From Opitutaceae bacterium UBA3033 (GTDB lineage Bacteria > Verrucomicrobiota > Verrucomicrobiia > Opitutales > Opitutaceae): 24,744 bases of DNA. The stretch covers positions 1 through 24,744 of the forward strand of contig DFDG01000049.1 of assembly GCA_002367815.1 (NCBI GenBank), written 5' to 3'. A program made the translations under genes and the position numbers. Below are positions 1-7,751 of the stretch, piece by piece; the first letter of the stretch is position 1; every line of letters begins with the position of its first letter. The notes under the pieces are model-generated. The model was given only the letters and a program-made list of their open reading frames with translations. It did not search any database and had not been told where the DNA came from.

Positions 1-1165
1 GTTTGTTCCCCTCATAGCTGGTCATGAAACGCAGGAAATCCGCCGCTATTTCCCGGTGGCGGCTGCGCTTGTTCAGATAAAAGCCAAAGCTCGTCATGCT
101 ATTGCCATCAGAAAAGTTACCCAGCATGTATTTGCCCACGAGCGGGTCGGTCTCGGTCGGCTGCGGACAACGCAACACCCCCACCTCAAAATCGGCCAAG
201 CGGCGCAAACTGGTCGCATCCCAAGTGCCAGTAAAAATGAACAGGGCCTCGCTCCGCAAAAACTGCCGCGACGCTTCATCCCGCAGTGCGCTCATATAGC
301 CCGGGCGCATCTGGTCGTTGATTTCGCGGAGTAACGATAGCGCCGCCTCTACCTCGGGTTGTTGATAGCTCCAGTCTCCGTTCAAATACTTCCATTGGGT
401 TTGCCGCGGATAAAGCCCGAGCAAACCATCGGTGTCGAGCTGTTGGCCCAGAGCGTTAACCACCCCGCTCATGTAAAAGCTCATCATCCACATGGCATTG
501 TCTTTGCTGCCCGCGAAAGGAGTCACAATCCGGCCCTCTTTTTTGGCATAGTCCGCCGTCTGCTTGAACAGGGTTCGCATCGCCGCCCAATCCGCCGGTG
601 GCACCCGCGTGCCAGTGATTTCCTCGAGTAACGCCTGGTTGCAGAACAGGCGCAATGAACCCCGGGTCATGGTCACCGCGTAGTATTGGCCGGGCTCGGG
701 CGAGTTGAGCCGCTGCTCCTGCAGTTCGTCGAAAAAGGTTTCCTGCCATGGCATACCGGCCAAGGCCGTCCCTTCGTTATACGGATTCGGCGCCAGTAAC
801 TCCTCCGTCAGCGGCTGAAAATATCGCACCGGCAAATCCGCCAGACCATCCAGCCAGGCCCCATATTCCACAATGTCCGGCGCATTGTCTCCGGCGAAAT
901 TGGCCCGCATCCACTGCCGGTAAACCTGCCCGGGCACCATCACCTGTTTGACCCGCACCTTGGGGTTGAGCTTCTCGTAGCGTTTGATCACCGCATCAAT
1001 CCCATCCGGTGGCCCCAACTCGATCTGCCAATGCGCGATGCGGATCGTAACCACCCCATCCGTTGCGGGAGGATTCGAACGGGTAAACACCCAATACACC
1101 GCCAGGAGGTATGACGCAGTAAACAGCAACAATCCCAAACGCTTCTTGATCGAGGACATGATCAT
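1..1165 (-). CDS. ABC transporter sugar-binding protein (C-terminus cut by window edge)
   Basis: Extracellular solute-binding protein of the sugar-binding ABC type, expected to capture a saccharide outside the cytoplasmic membrane and deliver it to permeases not in this window. I translated it by hand; 388 codons are visible. The N-terminus has basic residues (SSIKKR) and then one hydrophobic segment (about residues 10-28) with no lipobox cysteine, so it is a membrane anchor or uncleaved signal rather than a lipoprotein. The mature part has the usual fold cues: TIRIAHW first strand, APDIVEYG, GTWDATSLRR and, near the visible end, NKRSRHREIAADFLRFM. The ATG at 1165 overlaps the TGA of the upstream TPR gene (ATGA), and GGAGG lies 7 nt before it, so I prefer it over the ATG at 1159. 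The overlap implies translational coupling. Ligand unknown. Confidence 0.85.
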   Translation of the reverse strand, partial: MIMSSIKKRLGLLLFTASYLLAVYWVFTRSNPPATDGVVTIRIAHWQIELGPPDGIDAVIKRYEKLNPKVRVKQVMVPGQVYRQWMRANFAGDNAPDIVEYGAWLDGLADLPVRYFQPLTEELLAPNPYNEGTALAGMPWQETFFDELQEQRLNSPEPGQYYAVTMTRGSLRLFCNQALLEEITGTRVPPADWAAMRTLFKQTADYAKKEGRIVTPFAGSKDNAMWMMSFYMSGVVNALGQQLDTDGLLGLYPRQTQWKYLNGDWSYQQPEVEAALSLLREINDQMRPGYMSALRDEASRQFLRSEALFIFTGTWDATSLRRLADFEVGVLRCPQPTETDPLVGKYMLGNFSDGNSMTSFGFYLNKRSRHREIAADFLRFMTSYEGNK

Positions 1166-2019
1166 GGGACCGCCTCCGCTTCACCCAAGGCCGCCAGCAC
1201 TTTGAGCAATTGCTGCTGCACATTGAACTTCCGGGTATTGCTGGGATACACGGTCAGGAATTCCTCAAAGTAACGTTTCGCCTGCTCGAGGTGACCGGCC
1301 CGAAACGACAACTCGCCAATCTGGATTTTCAAATCCTCTGGGGTTATCCCCATCATGCCCGGAACCGCATCCGCCGCAATCAAGTGCGGCAACACTTCAT
1401 CCAATGGTCGTTCATAAAACATCCCGGCCCATCCAATCTGCAGCTGTAAATCTCGACGCAATGTCGGCTCCTGAATATCACCCAACAAAGCCACGACCTC
1501 TTGTAATCGACCCCCGGCATCAGTCGGTTCAGGCAACGCAAAAAGTTTCACCAAACCCAACTTCGTAAACCCCAATTGCGCCCAATGGCTCGCCGGCCAA
1601 CGGCGCGCAACCTCCCGGAATAATTCCTCCGCCTTCCCATAATCGGGTATAGACAAATGCACCTGATACATCCGGGCTTGGAGATACAAAGCCCGGGCCG
1701 CAATGGCATCATCCCCTTCCGCCAACTTCGCTAACACCGGTTCGATTTCGTCCCAATCGCTTTCGGAAATCGGAGGACGCGCCAAAGCCAACACCGCCCC
1801 GGCCAAGGCCCGGGATCGTTCATCCACTCCCTTCGCTTTCTTAAAGGCTACAGTTGCTTCGATCAACAGACTGTCCGCCGTATTGACCCAAACATCCGTC
1901 AAATCTACCGAATCCTTCTCCCCCGCCATTACCCCTGCGACAGTATGAAGACTGAAAGCAATCAGCAGGAAATTAATGAGGTAACGGGGCACTCTCGAAT
2001 GATGTGAGGTTTTTCTCAT
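1162..2019 (-). CDS. Exported TPR-like repeat protein
   Basis: Secreted or periplasmic protein of about 285 residues, probably a protein-interaction scaffold. After MRKTSHH comes a hydrophobic stretch (YLINFLLIAFSLHTVAGVMA) that looks like a signal peptide ending near GEKD. The rest is helical, with TPR-like units such as GKAEELFREVARRWP and LEQAKRYFEEFLTVYP. A longer reading would start at TTG 2028, but AGGAGAGG ends only one base before that codon and 10 nt before ATG 2019, so I chose the ATG. Its stop overlaps the start of the sugar-binding protein, so the two are cotranscribed; a role in assembling or serving that transporter is an inference. No catalytic motif was seen. Confidence 0.8.
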   Translation of the reverse strand: MRKTSHHSRVPRYLINFLLIAFSLHTVAGVMAGEKDSVDLTDVWVNTADSLLIEATVAFKKAKGVDERSRALAGAVLALARPPISESDWDEIEPVLAKLAEGDDAIAARALYLQARMYQVHLSIPDYGKAEELFREVARRWPASHWAQLGFTKLGLVKLFALPEPTDAGGRLQEVVALLGDIQEPTLRRDLQLQIGWAGMFYERPLDEVLPHLIAADAVPGMMGITPEDLKIQIGELSFRAGHLEQAKRYFEEFLTVYPSNTRKFNVQQQLLKVLAALGEAEAVP

Positions 2020-2071
2020 CCCCGACAAGCCTCTCCTGAGTCATTACCGCCAACACCACGTAACAAGAATC

Positions 2072-2177
2072 TTAACCACTGATGAACACAGAAAAACTCA
2101 GATTGTGATTTAGAACCCAGCTTTGATTGGATTTATCGATTCGCTTAATCGTTTTTATCTGTGTCATCCATGATAAA
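2072..2177. repeat. Dispersed inverted repeat, family B (CACAGA type)
   Basis: The left arm reads TTAACCACTGATGAACACAG. The right arm, TTTTTATCTGTGTCATCCAT, is its imperfect reverse complement. The element lies between the acyl-CoA dehydrogenase stop and the TPR gene start, both on the minus strand. The same wording recurs at 9268-9413 and 19352-19528, so this is a family rather than a chance palindrome. It may act as a transcription barrier after the dehydrogenase. Confidence 0.65.
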
Positions 2178-2187
2178 TACCAAAATC

Positions 2188-4077
2188 TCACAGGATACCC
2201 TGTTCGAGCCAAGTGTGCTCGCCCGCGACGATCTGTTGGGCGAGTTCGTAGCCCTGCTGATCGGCGTTGTGACCCACCCCGCGGAAATTCCCATCGATAC
2301 GCAACAAGGCCTGCGCCGCAAAGTCATCCACCAGGGCAAATACCTTCGCCTCGGGTTCGCCATCCTTTAGCAATTTCTGGCCGTAGATACAGCTCGCAGC
2401 CAAGGCGAAGAGATCGCTGCCGATATCGGCAATGCGTCCCAAAAGCACCTGCCGCTTTTCCAGCTTGGGTCCAAATATCACCATTTGATGAAACAAGGTG
2501 CGCGCCATTTTGCGGGCGCGGCGTTCGACGGTGCGCAAGTGACTCGCAAAGTGAGGATGAATATCAGCGGGGAGGGTTGCCCCGAATGGCAGCCACTGCC
2601 GGGGATACCAAAGCGCATAAAATCCCGCCGACTTGATCGCGCTGCGCATCCGCTCTCCCCAAGGCCGTTCGGTATTCAGCGCCACGCCAGCAATTTTCAA
2701 ATGCGGATTGAGCGCTTCGCGCATGATAAACAAGCGCATGATTTCGGATGAACCTTCAAAAATGGTCGTCACCCGGTTGTCGCGCATCATGCGTTCCACC
2801 GGATGTGGTTTTTCACCGCGAGCCTTGAGCGACTCGACGTTTTCATAACCCCGGCCACCCCGAATCTGCATCACATCATCGAGACACATCCAGGCCTTCT
2901 CGGTGGCCCAAAGTTTGCATATCGAAGCCTCTAGTCGGATGTCGGCGTTCTTGTCCCGATCTACAATCCGCGACGTCGTGAGTAACATGGCCTCCATCGC
3001 AAAAGCGTGAGCGGCGATGCGCCGGATCTTTTCGGCAATCGCGGCATGTTGGCCAATCGGCACCCCCCATTGGATGCGTGCGCCACCCCACTCCCGGGCG
3101 ATGGCGAGCGCTTTTTTGGCCATACCGATCGATGAAGCCGGAATTGATAGTCGCCCGGCGTTTAACGTGGAAAGCGCCACCTTTAGTCCGCGGCCTTCCC
3201 CACCCACGACATTCGCCTTGGGCACCCGCACATTGGTAAATCGCAGCACGCCATTGTAGAGCGCATGCAAACCCATGAATTGGCTGCGGTGCACGATTTC
3301 GATCCCCGGCGAATTCGCTTCGACCACAAATGTGGTGATCTGCGTGCGGGGCTTGCCCTTGACCATCTTGGGTGGGGTCTGCGCGGCCACAATCAGTAGC
3401 TTCGCCCGCGTGCCGTTGGAGCACCACAGCTTCTCACCGTTGATCAAATAATCATCTCCGTCAGGTTCAGCCTTGGTCGTCATCCGCGCCGGATCGGAGC
3501 CCACCCCTTGCTCGGTCAAAGCAAACGCAGACAGCTCGCCGCTCGCCACGCGGGGCAGGAATCTTTGCTTCTGCTCCGGCGTGCCGAATAACACCAGCGG
3601 TTGTGAAACACCGACCGACTGGTGCACCGAGATATGCGCAAAAATATTCATGCAATGGCTCGAGATCAGTTGGCAGGCGCGACAGTAGGTCGTCTGGGAA
3701 AAACCCAGTCCGCCATATTCCTGCGGCACTTTGATGCCGTATACTCCCAACCTGGCCAGCCCCGCCATCACTTCGTCGGGGATTTCTCCCGATTGATCGA
3801 TGGCATCCGCATCGACGTGCGCGGTCAAATACGCGCCCAGTTCGTGCAGAAACTTCGTCGCGCGCGCAAGTTCTTCGGACGCGATCTCCGTGACCGGGTG
3901 AAGTTTTTCGAGCCGTAAGCGGCCCATGAAAAGATGCGCCGCAAAACTGATATCATCATGCGACTCGCGTGCCGCTTCCGTGATTTCCAGCGCGGCGCGC
4001 TGGCCCTGATTCATCTTTGACATGTCGATGACGGACGAACCTTCATCGGTTTTCTTGGTGGCGTTGGAGTCAGACAT
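2188..4077 (-). CDS. Acyl-CoA dehydrogenase, VLCAD/ACAD9-like
   Basis: Flavoprotein expected to introduce the alpha,beta double bond in a fatty acyl-CoA, passing electrons to ETF. At 629 residues it is longer than the usual 380-residue enzymes and has a C-terminal extension (about 460-629), as in very-long-chain and ACAD9-type members. Visible signatures are FALTEQGVGSDP (about 185-196, substrate and flavin loop), QIRGGRGYE (404-412) and TTIFEGSSEIMR, in which Glu441 matches the catalytic base position of the VLCAD group. No signal peptide, so cytoplasmic. The ATG at 4077 begins MSDSNATKK; no strong ribosome-binding site precedes it. It stands alone among carbohydrate genes, with about 170 nt to either neighbour. 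The family is clear; chain-length preference is not. Confidence 0.93.
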   Translation of the reverse strand: MSDSNATKKTDEGSSVIDMSKMNQGQRAALEITEAARESHDDISFAAHLFMGRLRLEKLHPVTEIASEELARATKFLHELGAYLTAHVDADAIDQSGEIPDEVMAGLARLGVYGIKVPQEYGGLGFSQTTYCRACQLISSHCMNIFAHISVHQSVGVSQPLVLFGTPEQKQRFLPRVASGELSAFALTEQGVGSDPARMTTKAEPDGDDYLINGEKLWCSNGTRAKLLIVAAQTPPKMVKGKPRTQITTFVVEANSPGIEIVHRSQFMGLHALYNGVLRFTNVRVPKANVVGGEGRGLKVALSTLNAGRLSIPASSIGMAKKALAIAREWGGARIQWGVPIGQHAAIAEKIRRIAAHAFAMEAMLLTTSRIVDRDKNADIRLEASICKLWATEKAWMCLDDVMQIRGGRGYENVESLKARGEKPHPVERMMRDNRVTTIFEGSSEIMRLFIMREALNPHLKIAGVALNTERPWGERMRSAIKSAGFYALWYPRQWLPFGATLPADIHPHFASHLRTVERRARKMARTLFHQMVIFGPKLEKRQVLLGRIADIGSDLFALAASCIYGQKLLKDGEPEAKVFALVDDFAAQALLRIDGNFRGVGHNADQQGYELAQQIVAGEHTWLEQGIL

Positions 4078-4245
4078 GGGTAACGGGCCGCATAGCGGCG
4101 GTTGGTCGGCAAGATTGCCGTAGTTGGTTTATGACATAGCTCAATCCACCCCGTGCGTCCGGTCAACGAACCCAGCTCCGGCGAGCCCGACTTACTCCAT
4201 TTCGGGTAGGGCATAAAACTACCTCGCCCACGCTCGAAATTATTC

Positions 4246-5391
4246 TCAACGGCTGGCTGGCTGGCTCAAATCAACCACATCGACTTGCTTGCCGCCGCCC
4301 ATCGCCGACTCATGGGCCGCATATCCGGGCGCAAGATAATTTGCTGCCTCCCAAATGTTGATCGGCGGCTGTTCGCCGCTCACGCAGGCCCGAAGAAAAT
4401 CATCCACCAAAAATTGGTGCGAGCCCTTGTGCTCATTGCCCAAACTGGCAAATGCCGCGGGCAGGCGCTCCACTGGCTGAACCAATGCCGTGCCGCCGTG
4501 CCTTTCCGGACGTATGCGCAACAGCTCATCCAACCTGGTGGTTCGAGCAAAATCCTTCCCAATCAAAACCGCACCACCTTGGGTATATTCGAATGAGGCC
4601 TCGGTCCCATACACACTCATCAATTCACCTCCGGGGTGCCCCACCCGTCGGAATTCATTAATGCGACACACCGAGCCGTCACTCATCGCAAAAAGTGCCG
4701 TCTCGTTGCTGTAGGGATTTTTAGCCGAGTTCACTTTCGGGTTATAAATTCCATCGTCGTGCCGATCAATCCAACCCAGGCAGGAAACTTTGGTCATCCG
4801 CGCAGCCAACAAGCTGATCACCTGGCTGGTCGTGTGTGAGGGATAATGCATGGGCGGAAATCCGGCCAATTCCAGAAACCGGTCGCCCGTGCGCGCTCTG
4901 ATCTGGGCGTAGGTGTTCACAATATCCCAGTCGTGATAATAGGAGGCTTCGGTGTAGGTGACGTGGCCAAATCCACCACGTTGTTGCAATTCACGACAGT
5001 AGATCACATGCGGGTAATAATAGCTGGTCTCGCCCATCATGTAGATACGACCGCTTTTCTCCACCGCACGGATGACGCTCCGGATTTCCTCAAGGGTCAG
5101 GCCCACCGGCACCGCGGAATAGACGTGCTTGCACGCTTCCAGCGCTTGGACCGCCTGCGGAGCATGCAACCAATGCTGGGTCATGATCGCCACGGCATCC
5201 ACCCCGGAGTTCAGCGCATGCTCCATGGAGGGATAGGTGCGCTTGACGTCAAATTTCTCCGCCGCAGCCCGCAGCTTTCCTGCATCAAGATCGCAAAGCG
5301 CAAGCTCGCTCACGAGTGGATGCGCCTTGAACAGGGGAATGAAATACTGGGCCAGCTGCCCGGTGCCGATAATGGCCAACTTGATGCTCAT
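4246..5391 (-). CDS. Gfo/Idh/MocA family oxidoreductase, atypical (no EKP lysine)
   Basis: NAD(P)-dependent sugar or cyclitol oxidoreductase family, 381 residues, cytoplasmic. The Rossmann motif is GTGQLA (9-14), then a second strand ending in ALCDLD. At the place where family members have E-K-P, with a lysine used in catalysis, this protein has SAVPVG (92-97), so Val94 stands in place of the lysine. The C-terminal half has the family's mixed sheet with GETSYYYPHV and VYGTEASFEY. Its ATG overlaps the stop of the DUF4091 gene (ATGA), so the two are translationally coupled and may work on the same substrate. The last residues fall in a short GGCTG microrepeat (4250-4264). Whether it is a redox enzyme, a lyase-like variant or a non-catalytic relative cannot be decided here. 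Confidence 0.9.
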   Translation of the reverse strand: MSIKLAIIGTGQLAQYFIPLFKAHPLVSELALCDLDAGKLRAAAEKFDVKRTYPSMEHALNSGVDAVAIMTQHWLHAPQAVQALEACKHVYSAVPVGLTLEEIRSVIRAVEKSGRIYMMGETSYYYPHVIYCRELQQRGGFGHVTYTEASYYHDWDIVNTYAQIRARTGDRFLELAGFPPMHYPSHTTSQVISLLAARMTKVSCLGWIDRHDDGIYNPKVNSAKNPYSNETALFAMSDGSVCRINEFRRVGHPGGELMSVYGTEASFEYTQGGAVLIGKDFARTTRLDELLRIRPERHGGTALVQPVERLPAAFASLGNEHKGSHQFLVDDFLRACVSGEQPPINIWEAANYLAPGYAAHESAMGGGKQVDVVDLSQPASR

Positions 5392-7625
5392 GGGGTTAAA
5401 TTCACCTTTCTTGCCGCCTGCTCGATCGCCTCTCGCATGGCTTCTACATCGCGAATGATTTCCTCGTCATCACCGAGGGTCTTAGGATCGCGAAACCGTT
5501 CCAACAATTCCTCAAGGTCTTTCGGCAAAGTGCCGTGGTTGGATTCGCGCAGCAGTCTCAACTTTTCCCATTCCTCGATCCCATCCCGCATTAATTCCCA
5601 GCGGATTGAACTACGCGGTCCGGGGTAGATCATGAACTCGTCGCCCGGAGGCAAATCCCGACGCCATGGGTGGCAGGAATATAACGTCTCGATGAACGGA
5701 TTTTCCGGCCACGTCGTATACGCCCAGCGCAGCATGCCGTCATAGCCATTGACGGCGGTGTAGTAGCCCAACCAAACACTTTCCGCCGGTGGGCTGTCCA
5801 CAAAAGTGTTCGGACGTTTCGGATCAAGGCAGACATAAAAAGTTGTCACGCGCCCTTCCGCCCGTCGCTGGGCAATATCGCGCAACAGGTCGTCGCTCGC
5901 ATGATCGAGGATGATGGTGAAGTCAGCGAGATCGAGGCCGGTGTAGTTCGAGGGCGCACTATTGCCCGCCATCGCCGCTTTCAAGCGCGGCGCACAGGTG
6001 TGCACCAATTCCAACATCGCTTTCATCATGGTTGCCGGCGCTTCATCCACCGCCAAACGCGTAATGGTCAACCAACCTTTGCTTTCAAGGTGTTGCTCAA
6101 AGTCCCGCAGAAACGGCCCCCAGTAATCCGCAAACTCCGCCGAGCCCGGTTCGCACATCGCATAGCGCCGGTCACCCGTCGCAGCATCGGTATATTCCAG
6201 TCGGCCTGACCAAGTGAGCATGGAGTAACAATTGATCTGTTGCGTTATCCCGCAGCTCATCGCGAATTCCACGTAACGGTCAAAGGCAGCGTAATCGAAT
6301 TTCCACGATCCATCGGGCTGCCGCAGATGAACGACCATCGTGTCGTAATCATAATAATCACGACTGCCCCAAGGGCGTGGCGTGATGGTGGTGGTAATCA
6401 CCTTTTGCCCCGCCTGCGCCAGTTCAATCATGTAAGGCCGCATGATACGAAAGTGTTCCTCACTCCAAGGTTGGACGTCGTGCCATCGCGCGATCGCCCA
6501 CGGGTGCTGCCAGATATCGAGGTGAAACTTCCAGTCCGCCGGAGCGGGCAGCGTCGCGGGTAGAACTTCGAGCGTAAGAGGAAATTCTTTCGGTTCCGTG
6601 CCATCAGCGCGCAGCGTAAGCGTGCCCGCATATTTTCCTGGCACGGCATCGCGCGGTGTTTCCACCGTGAGCCAAACAGCGCGATAGGATCCAGCTGGCA
6701 TGTCCAATCGCACGGCATCATCGAGCACGTCACCCGTCAGCTTGCCATCGGCCAGCACATTGCGCACGAAGCGGGCGGATATTTGTAGGGCGGGGTCTCC
6801 GAACCCCACCGTGTTGTCATTTGTATTCTCGGGCGGCATCTGGCGATCCCTCCCTACATCCTTCACCCTGCGCAAAGCCGAAACCTCCGCCCGTAAACCC
6901 GCTCGCGACTCCGCCGTCCATACGACAAACTGTCCATACACCCGTTCGCCACGCCAAGCGGTCGCTTGCCAGGTTTGTTCGCTGCCAACCAAGGGAACGT
7001 TGCTCGCATCATAGCGGTGATTGATGTCACCCACCGCACCCACCAATTTGCTTGGTGTCGGCCGGGCATAAGCGGAAATCTCTTGGACGTAAGGTCCTTC
7101 GTCGGGTTTCGATCCACCTGTTATAGTCATCCTCAACTCCCGCAGTCGCACTGGCACAGGCAGCACCACTTTTACTTTCCCTCCCGAGATGATCCCCGAA
7201 CCATCGAGACGATCATGCAGCATCTGCCAGTCTGTCCCGTCCTCGGATCCCTCGATGGCATAATTAAATGAACGCGTTCCCGGCGCACGCAGATTCAGGT
7301 TGATCTGCGCCACCTCACGCACCTCGGGCAATTCAAGTTTCACCCAAGAGGGGAACACCTTGGAGGTCCAAAACATGACGGTGTCGTCCGTTATTCCGTC
7401 ATGCACGAACTCGGGGCGTTGTTCATCATCATGGCCCGAAGCCGTGATCTTGGCGTCGCGCAATACATCAGCATATTCAGGATGCGTGAGCAACGGTATC
7501 TGCGGTTCATAGGGATCGTGCCGCGAACTAAATGGGGTCGAAGGCGAGACGATCGCATCAGTGGCTGGCATGGCCGTCACCGATAACAGCAGCATTCCCA
7601 TCGCCAGTCTAGGTGACCATTTCAT
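5388..7625 (-). CDS. Secreted F5/8C domain plus DUF4091 glycoside-hydrolase-like protein
   Basis: Exported protein of 745 residues, likely acting on a glycan outside the cytoplasm. Residues 1-24 form a signal peptide ending near TDA. About 50-188 look like a discoidin (F5/8 type C) carbohydrate-binding module (KITASG, VKLELPEVREVAQINLNL, FNYAIEGSEDG). A linker and an Ig-like part follow, then a barrel-like catalytic region with HLDIWQHPW and RLAVDEAP. The C-terminal DUF4091 block contains GDEFMIYPGP and IRWELMRDGIEEWEKLR. Residues about 256-281 are encoded by an in-frame copy of a palindromic intergenic repeat (6783-6858). It is the first gene of a two-gene unit with the Gfo/Idh enzyme and is divergent from the sulfatase. 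DUF4091 proteins are annotated as glycoside-hydrolase-like; the substrate is not deducible. Confidence 0.9.
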   Translation of the reverse strand: MKWSPRLAMGMLLLSVTAMPATDAIVSPSTPFSSRHDPYEPQIPLLTHPEYADVLRDAKITASGHDDEQRPEFVHDGITDDTVMFWTSKVFPSWVKLELPEVREVAQINLNLRAPGTRSFNYAIEGSEDGTDWQMLHDRLDGSGIISGGKVKVVLPVPVRLRELRMTITGGSKPDEGPYVQEISAYARPTPSKLVGAVGDINHRYDASNVPLVGSEQTWQATAWRGERVYGQFVVWTAESRAGLRAEVSALRRVKDVGRDRQMPPENTNDNTVGFGDPALQISARFVRNVLADGKLTGDVLDDAVRLDMPAGSYRAVWLTVETPRDAVPGKYAGTLTLRADGTEPKEFPLTLEVLPATLPAPADWKFHLDIWQHPWAIARWHDVQPWSEEHFRIMRPYMIELAQAGQKVITTTITPRPWGSRDYYDYDTMVVHLRQPDGSWKFDYAAFDRYVEFAMSCGITQQINCYSMLTWSGRLEYTDAATGDRRYAMCEPGSAEFADYWGPFLRDFEQHLESKGWLTITRLAVDEAPATMMKAMLELVHTCAPRLKAAMAGNSAPSNYTGLDLADFTIILDHASDDLLRDIAQRRAEGRVTTFYVCLDPKRPNTFVDSPPAESVWLGYYTAVNGYDGMLRWAYTTWPENPFIETLYSCHPWRRDLPPGDEFMIYPGPRSSIRWELMRDGIEEWEKLRLLRESNHGTLPKDLEELLERFRDPKTLGDDEEIIRDVEAMREAIEQAARKVNLTP
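6783..6858. repeat. Palindromic repeat, family A, inside the DUF4091 coding region
   Basis: The left arm starts TTGTAGGGCGGGGTCTCC and continues GAACCCC; the right arm ends GGCGATCCCTCCCTACA, an imperfect reverse complement, with about 20 nt between arms. The size (76 bp) and arm sequence match the intergenic element at 10409-10485. Here it is read through in the DUF4091 frame as VGRDRQMPPENTNDN followed by TVGFGDPAL, without a stop. Confidence 0.8.
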
Positions 7626-7751
7626 GTCCCGCAGTTTGGCCTCCCGGGTCTGCGGCTCAATGGCTTTCGCGCAAAATAATTTTAGGCTGAAATTTGCTTC
7701 ATCGAGACTTGGCCCAAACCCAGGATCGTGCGTAATACCTAAACCCTACCC
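7626..7751. promoter_or_regulatory. Divergent intergenic region between DUF4091 and sulfatase genes
   Basis: These 126 bases separate two divergently transcribed genes and must hold the promoters of both units unless transcription enters from further away. I see no convincing -35/-10 pair or operator palindrome, and no strong ribosome-binding site before the sulfatase ATG at 7752. The call rests on gene arrangement only. Confidence 0.4.

Noticed and set aside
4846..5628. Open frame of 260 codons on the plus strand
   Set aside because: Antisense to the Gfo/Idh gene and the end of the DUF4091 gene, both firmly identified; no motif in the translation.
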